A stretch of 64,000 nucleotides of DNA from an uncultured Hungatella sp. (GTDB lineage Bacteria; Bacillota; Clostridia; Lachnospirales; Lachnospiraceae): assembly GCA_949879795.1 (NCBI GenBank), contig CATLBR010000003.1, forward strand, positions 1-64,000. The letters run 5' to 3'. Positions 25,561-34,009 of this stretch are shown piece by piece. Position 1 is the stretch's first letter, and every line of letters begins with the position of its first letter. The position numbers were made by a program, and so were the translations under genes. A model generated the notes under the pieces. That model saw only the letters and a program-made list of their open reading frames with translations, made no database searches and had not been told where the DNA came from.

Positions 25561-27627
25561 CTACAAAGCCTGGTTTAGCGTTTTGGTCCCCTCCGCCACA
25601 AACTTTCCATCTGCGATCACGGGAAGTTTTTCCCCTTCCGATGTGACTCCGTAGATCTCATCCAACTCCCTGTAAGGGATAGTGATATCCGTATGGCAGT
25701 TAAAATAGGCCTTTGACAGATCCTCTTTCCGCAGGACGGAGATCTCGTTGTCCCTGGCGATGATTTCCTTTCCGTCCGGGTTAAAGACAGCCGTGTCCTC
25801 CGACCAGCTGTAGCAGGTGTCGCCCACGGCAAAGTGAGGCCCCATTTTCTCCACAATAAGGATGGGCAGCTTGTCCACGATGCCATACTTCTGAGCCATG
25901 GCATATGCTGCAGTGTTGGTTCCGATGGCAAATTCCCCCATGGGCAGAGTGTCGTGATTTTTCAGAATCATCTGTTTCACCAGGGCCTTTCCAGCCTGGG
26001 CTTCCTCAAAGTTGTCGCACGAGTAGGATATCACTTTTCCGTCCTTAAATTCCATACACAGATTTTTAAATTGAAAATCGCCGATGTACACGCTGCTGAC
26101 ATGGAGTGTCCCCTCAGTGCCAGCGAGAACCGGGGAGGTAAAAACTTCTCCCAGGGGAATGTTTACGTCTGCCACACAGTTTTCAAAATTAGTCTGCCTG
26201 TCCGGATGGTCCAAGGTGTGAAGGTTTATAGTCAGTCTGGTCCGATTGTTTCCTTTTCCCGTGACGACCACATAGGATGCCCTGTCCAGGCGGTCGATGA
26301 TGGACTGCTGAATTTCCTTGTACACCTCATAGTCTAGGGTGTTAATCCGGATGGTGTCGTCAAAGATCTCCCTGAAATCTTTTCCGATAGAGGGCTTGGG
26401 AAAGGCGATGATGGTAAAACTGGTCTCTTCTCCCGGAATATACTTGTTGACTGTCTGGGAGGAGTCGTTGGTAAGGGAGATGGTCAGCTTCTCCTGCTTT
26501 TCGTTTAAGCTCAGGGCTTTCTGCTTGTTGACCGGTCGAAAACCCTCCTCGCCGAAGGTCTCTATGACAGCAGGACCGCCGTAGTCCCCAGCCTGCTTTT
26601 TCCAGGTCTCATAGGCAGTTTTAAGCACTGCCAGTTTTCGGTCCGCAAATCCTTTTTTCATGTACAGGGCAGAATCATAGCGGTGGTCATACTCATACTG
26701 TCTGTTCGGGGAAGTGCCGAAAAAACCTCTTTTTCGGTTTGGGTTTTTATTTACCGACCAAACCGCCGCCCGGTAGATGACAGGTTCCAGTCCCAGTGCC
26801 CTGAAATTTTCCACAGCTTTTTTAACCATTCTCTCAAATCCCAGTTCATAGAGGACAGCCACGGTCCGCTTCTTTGACAGATCCCTCCCCATGACCTCAA
26901 AGCCCTTCCTGTATCCTTCCGTGTAGGTATCTGCCATACGGCCGATGGCCTCCTGGGGAAGGTGATTTATAAAATCTGCAATTTCCAGTTCCTGGTCTGA
27001 CACATACTCACCGTAAAAATACAGATATCGAAGATCATTTAGATCGCTTTCAGTCACAATGTCTTTACCGAAAGAGAGCGAGGGATCCAGAAGTTCTCTC
27101 ACCCGGTACTCCACAGTCAGATCAGTATAATCGCTGTTAAACCAGTAAATCACGTCTTTCACCGCCTGGAGGGACGGCACCTCTCCCTCGAAGAGATTGT
27201 AGAGCTCAATGAACAGTTCGTTCAAGATGGTAATCTCTGTCAGGCGGTGCTCCATGGCAAAGACGATCTGACCGCGGATCTCCGTGTAAACGTAGGACAG
27301 CGCCGGTCCCATGTCTGATCCAAGTTTCTCTGCTCCATAGGCGGGATTGGCATAGCTGGCGTCATAATTTTCCGGCAGGATATCCTCATACAGTCGGTGA
27401 TTCCATGCTTTCAGCTCTTCCAGACTCAGACGCCGGTATGCCCCGGATTTGATCAGCCCATAAAACTCCTGAATCATAAGAATGAAGGCGGCTGTCTTCT
27501 CAAAATATCGGTCATAGGGAGGAAGAGCCGTGTGTTCCTCTGTCATGGTCTTTATACGCTCCAGGCTCAGTTCCATGCGTTCTCTCACCGCCTGGTTTTC
27601 CCGGGCAAATAATTCTTCATAGTTCAT
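25561..27627 (-). CDS. M29-family (AmpS/PepS-type) aminopeptidase with a long N-terminal extension
   Basis: A 688-residue protein against about 410 for typical M29 enzymes. The catalytic domain begins near residue 270 (KKRTVAVLYELGFERMVKKAVENF). All six metal and catalytic positions can be placed with family-like spacing: E494 (PLGEVF), E565 (MGEFAIGTN), H598 (PHFAVGD), Y606, H645 and D647 (CHTDITIPY). M29 enzymes are two-metal aminopeptidases acting in the cytoplasm. The first 270 residues are mainly helical and match nothing I know. Its place between membrane genes and the 146-residue and DUF4132 genes suggests a role in that operon rather than general peptide turnover. Confidence 0.85.
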   Translation of the reverse strand: MNYEELFARENQAVRERMELSLERIKTMTEEHTALPPYDRYFEKTAAFILMIQEFYGLIKSGAYRRLSLEELKAWNHRLYEDILPENYDASYANPAYGAEKLGSDMGPALSYVYTEIRGQIVFAMEHRLTEITILNELFIELYNLFEGEVPSLQAVKDVIYWFNSDYTDLTVEYRVRELLDPSLSFGKDIVTESDLNDLRYLYFYGEYVSDQELEIADFINHLPQEAIGRMADTYTEGYRKGFEVMGRDLSKKRTVAVLYELGFERMVKKAVENFRALGLEPVIYRAAVWSVNKNPNRKRGFFGTSPNRQYEYDHRYDSALYMKKGFADRKLAVLKTAYETWKKQAGDYGGPAVIETFGEEGFRPVNKQKALSLNEKQEKLTISLTNDSSQTVNKYIPGEETSFTIIAFPKPSIGKDFREIFDDTIRINTLDYEVYKEIQQSIIDRLDRASYVVVTGKGNNRTRLTINLHTLDHPDRQTNFENCVADVNIPLGEVFTSPVLAGTEGTLHVSSVYIGDFQFKNLCMEFKDGKVISYSCDNFEEAQAGKALVKQMILKNHDTLPMGEFAIGTNTAAYAMAQKYGIVDKLPILIVEKMGPHFAVGDTCYSWSEDTAVFNPDGKEIIARDNEISVLRKEDLSKAYFNCHTDITIPYRELDEIYGVTSEGEKLPVIADGKFVAEGTKTLNQAL

Positions 27628-27631
27628 AACT

Positions 27632-28213
27632 TTAACCTCTCAGTCCTATTGTAATGATCCCTGTCCATGCTGCCAGCATCAGGAGGCTGATGCCGATGCC
27701 CAACTTGGCCAGAATATAGTTTTTGTCGTCTTCCCAAAAAGATATAATTCCGTACCATATGGCTATAACAGAAAGAAAGATGCTGCAAAATCCCATGGCC
27801 CCGTAAGTGAGAGAGGCCTGTCCCTGGGTAGTTACCGCCTTCCAGATGCCGCCGCCGCCCAGTGCCAGTGCTGCCGCCGTCAGGAGTATGGACATTTTGC
27901 TGCGACCGGCGAAGGGTTTTTTCACATAGGATACCCGGCTGGCAGCCAGTTCCTTCATTTCCTTGATATTCTTTTCTTTTCTGGCCTGTCTTGCAGCCAG
28001 GATCTCCTTTTTTCTTCTCTGAAGTTCCTGTTCTCTCTCCCTGTCCGGTTCCAGATACTTGCGGAGAATGCTGCTTTTCTCATAATCCGAGAGACTGCGC
28101 TGATCTGCCCCATAACCGGGAGCCTGTCTGCCCCTGTCTCTCTGCCCCCGCTGTCTGGAGTCTGCATCTCTTTTAAATGCCTTTCTACGTCGTTTCCCTG
28201 TTTTTTCTGGCAC
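27632..28213 (-). CDS. Small membrane protein with charged N-terminal region
   Basis: A 193-residue protein. The first 100 residues are highly basic and polar, with a likely coiled coil (about residues 50-90: KKEILAARQARKEKNIKEM). Three hydrophobic spans follow: about 107-124, 135-155 and 166-188. It resembles short Lachnospiraceae membrane proteins annotated as DUF6142, though I cannot confirm that by search. GTG at 28213 follows GGAGGAAG inside the end of the VanZ gene (29-base overlap). It is followed by the M29 gene after four bases. Function unknown; it could anchor the downstream soluble proteins at the membrane. Confidence 0.75.
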   Translation of the reverse strand: MPEKTGKRRRKAFKRDADSRQRGQRDRGRQAPGYGADQRSLSDYEKSSILRKYLEPDREREQELQRRKKEILAARQARKEKNIKEMKELAASRVSYVKKPFAGRSKMSILLTAAALALGGGGIWKAVTTQGQASLTYGAMGFCSIFLSVIAIWYGIISFWEDDKNYILAKLGIGISLLMLAAWTGIITIGLRG

Positions 28214-28673
28214 GCCGCTTCCTCCTTATTCTGATCTCCTGCACTGCCTTATAGCACAGAAAGCCCAGAATTCCCCCAATTGTATTTAATAATAAGTCGT
28301 CTACATCGAAGCTCCCCACCTTAAACACCAGCTGAGTGATCTCGATGCAAAAACTTAAGAAAAATCCAAGTAAAAATGTATTGTACCATCTTCTCCCTCT
28401 TCTGCTGACGATGGGAAGGATGAATCCAAAAGGCATAAAACCCACCACGTTGCCTCCCAGATTCAGAACAACTGCTTTCCAGCCCAGCTGTTCCCGATAA
28501 ATGTAAAATCGTTTGATCTCTTTAAAAAGTTCCAGATTGTAGGCATATTCTGCCTGGGCATTGCCGGTCCTTCCCAGGGACTCGGCAAAAAACATTAGAT
28601 AGATCAGGGCGATAAGGTACAGAATAAACAGTACCCAACCTAGCTTCTGATTTCTTGTAGTGTTACGAATCAT
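28185..28673 (-). CDS. VanZ-like membrane protein
   Basis: A 162-residue protein (from ATG at 28673) with four hydrophobic spans: about 12-30, 66-86, 98-118 and 126-144. The VanZ-family segments NLGGNVVGFMPFGFILP and FCIEITQLVFKVGSFDVDDLLLNTIGGILG are clear. VanZ proteins modify resistance to teicoplanin-like glycopeptides in some bacteria; most homologues are uncharacterised. Ribosome site at 28673 is weak; a GTG six codons upstream is possible. It is the first gene of the operon leading to the DUF4132 giant. Confidence 0.85.
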   Translation of the reverse strand: MIRNTTRNQKLGWVLFILYLIALIYLMFFAESLGRTGNAQAEYAYNLELFKEIKRFYIYREQLGWKAVVLNLGGNVVGFMPFGFILPIVSRRGRRWYNTFLLGFFLSFCIEITQLVFKVGSFDVDDLLLNTIGGILGFLCYKAVQEIRIRRKRRARKNRETT

Positions 28674-28750
28674 CTGACACACTGCTCCCACACTGCGGCA
28701 GACACCGCCTTAAAAGAGACCTGTGCCGCCGGATATTTTATAAGATAAAG

Positions 28751-28781
28751 GGCAGTATCCTGCCATGTGCAGAATACTGCC
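28751..28781 (-). terminator. Terminator of the pyr operon
   Basis: GGCAGTAT and ATACTGCC pair around a 15-base loop, seven bases after the 49-residue gene. On the minus strand CTTTATCTTATAAAAT follows, a T-rich but imperfect tail. Confidence 0.6.
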
Positions 28782-28787
28782 TGTCTC

Positions 28788-28937
28788 CTAAAAGGTAATT
28801 TCAGATTTTCTCTTCAGCAAAACAGCGCCAGTAACAATGGATACGGTTCCAGCGATCAGCCCTACACTGATGATGACAATACCTGCCGCGATGTTGGCCG
28901 CGCCGATATTTCTCATAGTCTTGTAGATTCTTTCCAT
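28788..28937 (-). CDS. 49-residue membrane peptide at the end of the pyr operon
   Basis: The ATG at 28937 has a good AAGGAG seven bases upstream. The product starts with MERIYKTMRNIGAANIAAG, followed by a long hydrophobic span (IVIISVGLIAGTVSIVTGAVLL) and a basic end (KRKSEITF). It is 20 bases after the pyrE stop and just before the operon terminator. The topology, small size and position suggest a small membrane regulator or a stabilising peptide. I know no named family. It is too short for many gene finders. Confidence 0.7.
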   Translation of the reverse strand: MERIYKTMRNIGAANIAAGIVIISVGLIAGTVSIVTGAVLLKRKSEITF

Positions 28938-28957
28938 GGTTCACTCTCCTTCGCCTG

Positions 28958-29632
28958 TTATTTTACCCCGTACTGCTCATAGTACTCATCAATGGCAGCT
29001 TTAATCTTATCGTCGATAACGATCTGGCCGAGACATTCCCTGTTGTAGAGGTGCTCTACCACATCAGCCATGGACACGATGGCGTTGGCTTTAAAGCCGT
29101 ACAGTTCCTGAATCTCCTCAAGAGCACTCTTTGTTCCTTTGCCCCGCTCCATGCGGTTCAGAGACACCATCAGCCCCACGATCTCCACATCGCCCTGTGC
29201 CTTGATGATGGGGAATGTCTCTTCGATAGATTTGCCTGAGGTGGTCACATCCTCGATGATCACCACCCTGTCTCCGTCCTTTATGGGACTTCCCAGTAAA
29301 ATTCCTGCATCCCCGTGGTCCTTTTCTTCCTTTCTGTTGGAGCAGTACCTGATATCCTTGCCGTACAGCTCACTGAAAGCGATGGTAGCCGCCACGCTTA
29401 AAGGAATTCCTTTGTAAGCGGGGCCGAACAGCACGTCAAAGTCCGTGCCGTAGTGGTCGTGGATGGCTTTCGCGTAGTACTGGCCCAGTCTTCGCAGCTG
29501 AGAACCGGTGACATAAGCTCCCGCGTTCATGAAAAACGGGGACTTTCTTCCGCTCTTCAAGGTAAATTCGCCGAATTTCAGCACCTGGCTTTCCACCATA
29601 AATTCTATAAATTCTTTCTTATAACTCTCCAT
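28958..29632 (-). CDS. pyrE: Orotate phosphoribosyltransferase
   Basis: A 224-residue enzyme converting orotate and PRPP to OMP in pyrimidine synthesis. It has the FTLKSGRKSPFF start, the DVLFGPAYKGIPLSVA segment, and the PRPP-binding motif VVIIEDVTTSGKS with its acidic pair. The ATG at 29632 follows AAGGAG. It is the last enzyme gene of pyrF-pyrK-pyrD-pyrE, 85 bases after pyrD. Confidence 0.96.
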   Translation of the reverse strand: MESYKKEFIEFMVESQVLKFGEFTLKSGRKSPFFMNAGAYVTGSQLRRLGQYYAKAIHDHYGTDFDVLFGPAYKGIPLSVAATIAFSELYGKDIRYCSNRKEEKDHGDAGILLGSPIKDGDRVVIIEDVTTSGKSIEETFPIIKAQGDVEIVGLMVSLNRMERGKGTKSALEEIQELYGFKANAIVSMADVVEHLYNRECLGQIVIDDKIKAAIDEYYEQYGVK

Positions 29633-29717
29633 ATTCCATTCTCTCCTTATCAGCTGTTGTCACTCTTTTATAAGTACGGTTCTGTCAGGTTGATATCGGA
29701 TGCTGAAAGCATGGCTT

Positions 29718-30620
29718 TTATCTTACAGCTCCGATCAGCTGGCAGATATCATCTACACCCTGACTCTCCATATATGCCTGGATTCCCCGGGCGATCTCCG
29801 CCGTGGCATATGGGTTGCGGAAGTTGGCAGTCCCCACGGACACAGCCGTGGCTCCAGCCAGAATAAATTCAATGGCATCCTCCGCCGTCATGATTCCTCC
29901 CATTCCGATGACGGGAAGTTTTACCGCCTGAGCGGTCTGATAGACCATACGCACCGCTACCGGTTTGATCGCTGGTCCTGACAGGCCGCCGGTCTTGTTT
30001 GCCACGGCGAATGTCCTGCGGTTGATATCGATCTTCATGCCTGTCAGCGTATTGATCAGGGAGATGGCGTCGGCACCGCCTGCCTCTGCTGCCTTGGCTG
30101 TAGCAGTGATATCTGTCACATTGGGGCTCAGCTTCATGATCACCGGCTGCCTGGCATGGCGCTTTACCTCTTTTGTGATCGCTTCCACCGCCTTAGGGTC
30201 CTGTCCAAAGGCAATGCCGCCTTCCTTCACATTGGGACAGGAGATATTGATCTCCAGCAGATCCACCGGCTGATCCCCAAGCCGTTGTACCACGTCCACG
30301 TAGTCCTGCGCAGTCTTGCCGCAGACATTGACGATGATTTTGGTGTCATACTGTTTCAGATAGGGAATATCTCGCTTTATAAACACGTCGATGCCCGGAT
30401 TCTGAAGTCCGATGGCATTGATCATGCCCCCGTAGGTCTCCGCGATCCTGGGGGTGGGGTTTCCGGGCCAGGGGATGTTGGATACGCCTTTTGTCACCAC
30501 TGCTCCCAAAAGGTTTAAATCTACAAATTCGCCGTATTCCTGCCCGGAACCGAAGGTGCCGGAGGCAGTCATCACCGGATTTTTCAGTTCCACTCCTGCG
30601 ATAGTCACCTTTGTGTTCAT
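29718..30620 (-). CDS. pyrD: Dihydroorotate dehydrogenase B, catalytic subunit
   Basis: A 300-residue class 1B enzyme. FMN-binding and catalytic features include GTFGSGQEYGE, NAIGLQNPGID, the catalytic-Cys region INISCPNVKEGG, MKLSPNVTDIT, and the FMN phosphate loops GMGGI and VGTANF. It oxidises dihydroorotate and passes electrons through PyrK to NAD. Its start directly abuts the pyrK stop, so the two subunits are coupled. Confidence 0.97.
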   Translation of the reverse strand: MNTKVTIAGVELKNPVMTASGTFGSGQEYGEFVDLNLLGAVVTKGVSNIPWPGNPTPRIAETYGGMINAIGLQNPGIDVFIKRDIPYLKQYDTKIIVNVCGKTAQDYVDVVQRLGDQPVDLLEINISCPNVKEGGIAFGQDPKAVEAITKEVKRHARQPVIMKLSPNVTDITATAKAAEAGGADAISLINTLTGMKIDINRRTFAVANKTGGLSGPAIKPVAVRMVYQTAQAVKLPVIGMGGIMTAEDAIEFILAGATAVSVGTANFRNPYATAEIARGIQAYMESQGVDDICQLIGAVR

Positions 30621-31391
30621 CTACAGTTCCACCTCCTCTGCCCTGAATACCGGGCCGTCTTTGCAGATCCGGGCGTTGTGTACATTGGAGTGATGATCCA
30701 CTTCCTTTGTCTGGCACACGCATGCCAGACACGCCCCGATGCCGCAGGCCATCTTCTCTTCCAGGGAGAGATAGCATTCTATATGATTCTCCTGCGCGTA
30801 CAGTTTGATCGCTCGAAGCATAGGGGCAGGGCCGCAGGCCATGATCACATCAGCCTGAAGGCCGTTCTCTCTCACTGCGTCCAGCACGTTGCCCTTTGTC
30901 CCTGCGCTGCCGTCCTCTGTGGCCACAAACACCCGGCAGCAGGGTTCGAATTCATGGTTGAGGAACAGCTTATCCCTGTACCCAAGAACGGCTGTTTTTC
31001 CGCAGCCCAAGGATTTGGCCAGCTCCAGCATAGGCGGAATGCCGATGCCGCCGCCCATGAGCAGTACGGTCCTGTCCGGGGGGATCTGAGGAAATCCGTT
31101 TCCCAGAGGCCCCAGAATCTCGATGGAATCCCCTGGCTTGCAGGCGGAAAACTCTCTGGTTCCCTGTCCTACAAGTCTGTAGACGATACGCAGTTCCTCC
31201 TTCTCTTTGTCCGTCTGACAGATACTGATAGGTCTGGGAAGCAGTCTGGAACCGTCGCAGGAATAGACAGAGATAAATTGTCCCGGTCTGATCTGGGAGA
31301 CCATGGAACCTGCTTTCAGCCACATACTGCAGATATCGTCAGACAGCCACTCCTGCTTTGTCACCAGAACAGTCTTTTTTTCTTTTGCCAT
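30621..31391 (-). CDS. pyrK: Dihydroorotate dehydrogenase B, electron-transfer subunit
   Basis: A 256-residue flavoprotein of the ferredoxin-NADP reductase type. FAD binding is at RPISIC, the NAD site around LLMGGGIGIPPML, and the [2Fe-2S] cysteines in MACGIGACLACVC with a fourth Cys in ARICKDGPVF. It moves electrons from PyrD to NAD. It lies 21 bases after pyrF and abuts pyrD. Confidence 0.96.
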   Translation of the reverse strand: MAKEKKTVLVTKQEWLSDDICSMWLKAGSMVSQIRPGQFISVYSCDGSRLLPRPISICQTDKEKEELRIVYRLVGQGTREFSACKPGDSIEILGPLGNGFPQIPPDRTVLLMGGGIGIPPMLELAKSLGCGKTAVLGYRDKLFLNHEFEPCCRVFVATEDGSAGTKGNVLDAVRENGLQADVIMACGPAPMLRAIKLYAQENHIECYLSLEEKMACGIGACLACVCQTKEVDHHSNVHNARICKDGPVFRAEEVEL

Positions 31392-31412
31392 GTGGGTTTC
31401 TCCTTCTGACTT

Positions 31413-32330
31413 TTATAATACCCGGTTAATGTCAGCCACCATGTCGGCCACGGCCTGTCTGGAGGCCTCGCCGAAATGTTCCGGTCCGAATTTGGCGTAT
31501 TTCTCCTGCTTGTAGGCGGCGATGATTCCCCTGGAAGAATTGACGATAGCGCCCAGCCCGTCCTCATTGAAACAGTATTTCAAATCTTCCGCCGTGCCTC
31601 CCTGAGCGCCGTAGCCCGGCACTAAGAAATAAGTGTTCGGCATGAGCTTTCTCAGGATTCTGCTCATCTCCGGATAAGTGGCTCCCACCACCGCGCCCAC
31701 ATTGCTGTAGGCACCGTCCATAGACAGGCTGCCCCACTCTACCACTTTCTCGGCCACCAGCTCATACAGGGGTATGCCGTCGATGAGACGGTCCTGGAAC
31801 TCACCGCTGGAGGGATTGGAGGTTTTTACCAGGACAAAGATGCCCCTGTCTTCCTGACTGCATACTTCGACGAAAGGTTTCACTCCGTCAGTTCCCAGAT
31901 AAGGGTTCACGGTGACAAACTCGGTGCCGAAACCGGCCAGAGTCTGATTTCCCACCTTTACATGTCCCAGATGAGCCGTGGCATAGGCGGCGGAGGTGGA
32001 GCCGATATCTCCCCTCTTTGCGTCTCCGATCACGATCAGCCCCTTCTCCTGACAGTAATCGACGGTTCTTTTATATACAATCAGTCCCTCGATTCCAAAC
32101 TGCTCATACATGGCAATCTGAGGTTTTACCGCTGGGATCAGATCCCAAGTGTGATCCACGATCTCCTTGTTGAACTGCCATACCGCCTCAGCCGCGCCTT
32201 TCAGAGTCTCTCCATACTCGTCAAATGCCTTTTTCACAATATGTTCCGGGATATAGCCCAGCATCGGGTCCAGGCCGACACAGACGGGCGCCTTGGTCTT
32301 TTGAATCTTCGCGATTAACTGACTGATCAT
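31413..32330 (-). CDS. pyrF: Orotidine 5'-phosphate decarboxylase, type 2
   Basis: A 305-residue enzyme of the long class, making UMP from OMP. CVGLDPMLGYIP and IGDAKRGDIGSTSAAYA (catalytic Asp-Lys-Asp array) are clear, as is LVPGYGAQGG at the phosphate site. The start at 32330 is chosen since AAGGAGG is five bases upstream; the 20-codon extension lacks a site. First gene of the pyr operon. The leader is only about 45 bases, so there is no room for a PyrR attenuator. Confidence 0.95.
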   Translation of the reverse strand: MISQLIAKIQKTKAPVCVGLDPMLGYIPEHIVKKAFDEYGETLKGAAEAVWQFNKEIVDHTWDLIPAVKPQIAMYEQFGIEGLIVYKRTVDYCQEKGLIVIGDAKRGDIGSTSAAYATAHLGHVKVGNQTLAGFGTEFVTVNPYLGTDGVKPFVEVCSQEDRGIFVLVKTSNPSSGEFQDRLIDGIPLYELVAEKVVEWGSLSMDGAYSNVGAVVGATYPEMSRILRKLMPNTYFLVPGYGAQGGTAEDLKYCFNEDGLGAIVNSSRGIIAAYKQEKYAKFGPEHFGEASRQAVADMVADINRVL

Positions 32331-32380
32331 CATATCCTCCTTGGTTTGGGTATCTTTCATTGGTTTCTTTGTCATAGAAG

Positions 32381-32409
32381 AGTTTACCATAAATACCAGA
32401 CTGTTTCAA
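32381..32409 (-). promoter_or_regulatory. Sigma-A promoter of the pyr operon
   Basis: TTGAAA and TAAACT on the minus strand are 17 bases apart, with transcription starting near 32374. Confidence 0.65.
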
Positions 32410-32478
32410 GGTCAGATTACAGCAATTCTATCACTTGGTATGGCTTACCACAAGCCTGTTTTTCTAATCAAATATCTG

Positions 32479-32507
32479 TTGCGCACGGGAGGTGAAACGG
32501 TTAGAAT
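32479..32507 (+). promoter_or_regulatory. Sigma-A promoter of the GNAT gene
   Basis: TTGCGC and TAGAAT are 17 bases apart. The transcript start near 32514 leaves a 20-base leader carrying AGGAG before the ATG. Confidence 0.6.
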
Positions 32508-32534
32508 AGAAAGAAAAAACACAGGAGCGTATAT

Positions 32535-33284
32535 ATGAATCTTATTCACACCACCAGCCCTACGGACCAGCAAAAAAAAGATATGGATCAGCTGATAAAT
32601 TCCTGCAAATCCAGGGAGCCCTTGTCTCTGTCTGCCCCCGTTGATGACGGGCTGGATTACAATATTTTTCTTCTATATGATGACAATTTTCTTTCCGCTA
32701 TGGCCTTTTTATTTTTTCCGGGAGATGGGCACTGTGAATGCTGCAGTTTCGTAGAGCCATCCAGACGCAGGAAAGGATACTTTACTCGTCTTCTGAACCG
32801 ATGTTTGGATTTTGTGGAGGATCTGGAAAAAAAACAGGGGTGCCAGATGGATTTCTGTTTTCTGGTGGATGAGAATACTCCCTCCGCCATGGCTGTCATG
32901 GAAACCATAGGAGCCGAGTACTGGTACTCCGAACACAAGATGGAGAGGGCTTTGACCGAGAAGGATAAGACTCTGTCCATGACGGATCTGTCTATAAAAA
33001 AACAGGAGGACAATCTGTACTGTGCCGTTTTGGGAGATGAGGTGATCGGAACCTGTGCCATTCTTCCCTCCGGAAAAGAGATTTATCTGTATGCCTTCCA
33101 AATATGTGAAGATCGTCAAGGCAGGGGATATGGAGAGGAATTTTTGCGGGGGATGCTGTCTATACTTGCAGGTATGGGAGAAAAGGTATCTCTCCAGGTT
33201 GCGGGAACCAACTATATCGCCAGAAATCTGTACAAAAAAACAGGGTTCCGGACTGCGGAATCCCTGTCGTATTATCTATATTAA
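32535..33284 (+). CDS. GNAT-family N-acetyltransferase, two-domain
   Basis: A 249-residue protein with two GNAT-like halves. In the first, VEPSRRRKGYFTRLLNRCLD resembles the acetyl-CoA loop (R-x-x-G-x-x). In the second, CEDRQGRGYGEEFLRGMLSIL is a classic R-G-x-G-x loop, followed by GTNYIARNLYKKTGFRTAESLSYYLY. The substrate is unknown. It has its own promoter. Its stop overlaps the convergent stop of the small alarmone synthetase gene by four bases. Confidence 0.85.
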   Translation: MNLIHTTSPTDQQKKDMDQLINSCKSREPLSLSAPVDDGLDYNIFLLYDDNFLSAMAFLFFPGDGHCECCSFVEPSRRRKGYFTRLLNRCLDFVEDLEKKQGCQMDFCFLVDENTPSAMAVMETIGAEYWYSEHKMERALTEKDKTLSMTDLSIKKQEDNLYCAVLGDEVIGTCAILPSGKEIYLYAFQICEDRQGRGYGEEFLRGMLSILAGMGEKVSLQVAGTNYIARNLYKKTGFRTAESLSYYLY

Positions 33285-33994
33285 TAATCGCGTTTTACCT
33301 GGATACCCTGTGATTCGATGCTCTGGCGGATGGAAAGCATTTTCTCATCCGTCTGAGCGATGATATCTGCGCACAACTTCAGTTCCTGACTGATCTCCGC
33401 CGAATCAATGAGCGGTTTTTTGTACTTCAGCTGGTGATCCAGGCTCGCCCAGAAATCCATGGCAATGGTGCGGATCTGAACTTCCACCCTCATAAGCCGC
33501 TTTTCGTTGGAGAAAAATACGGGAATTTCCACAATCATGTGATAGCTGCGGTAGCCGTTTTCCTTGGGATTTTTGATGTAATCTTTCACGGCAATGACAC
33601 TGACATCGTCCTGGCGGACGAGCATCTCGGCCACCTGGTAGATATCATCCACAAAGGAACAGATAACTCTGACCCCTGCTATATCGTCCAGATAACGCAT
33701 CATGGCCTCCACAGACACATCCAGATCCTTGCGTTTCAGTTTTTCCACGATGCTGATAGGCTTCTTCACCCTGGATTTGATCATCTCAATTGGATTGCGC
33801 TGATTTCGGACAGAAAGTTCGTCGTTGAGCACTTCCAGCTTGGTCTTTACTTCACGGATGGCGCAGGTGTACATCATCATAGCTTCCTGAAATTGATGGG
33901 CCTGGGCCAGAAGATTGTCCGGCACCTGGACCAGGTGAGGTACACTGACTATAGACTGGACCAGCTCGCTGTTAGGGTTCATGTTAATTCTCAT
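33281..33994 (-). CDS. Small alarmone synthetase ((p)ppGpp synthetase, RelA/SpoT domain)
   Basis: A 237-residue protein holding only a RelA/SpoT synthetase domain. Key segments are RVKKPISIVEKLKRK (ATP side), DIAGVRVICSFVDDIYQ, NPKENGYRSYHMIVEIP (GTP-binding G-Y-R-S-Y-H loop) and VEVQIRTIAMDFWASLDHQLKYK with the catalytic Glu. No HD hydrolase, TGS or ACT domain is present, as in SasA/SasB (YwaC/YjbM) types, which make (p)ppGpp under cell-wall or growth stress. A GAGGT site precedes ATG 33994. It is 15 bases after the mrp gene and probably cotranscribed. Confidence 0.93.
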   Translation of the reverse strand: MRINMNPNSELVQSIVSVPHLVQVPDNLLAQAHQFQEAMMMYTCAIREVKTKLEVLNDELSVRNQRNPIEMIKSRVKKPISIVEKLKRKDLDVSVEAMMRYLDDIAGVRVICSFVDDIYQVAEMLVRQDDVSVIAVKDYIKNPKENGYRSYHMIVEIPVFFSNEKRLMRVEVQIRTIAMDFWASLDHQLKYKKPLIDSAEISQELKLCADIIAQTDEKMLSIRQSIESQGIQVKRDY

Positions 33995-34009
33995 GGCGAT
34001 ACCTCTGTC

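Noticed and set aside
32442-32463. GGCTT/AAGCC hairpin followed by T's on the plus strand
   Set aside because: It resembles a small terminator, but no plus-strand gene precedes it and the stem is only five bases.
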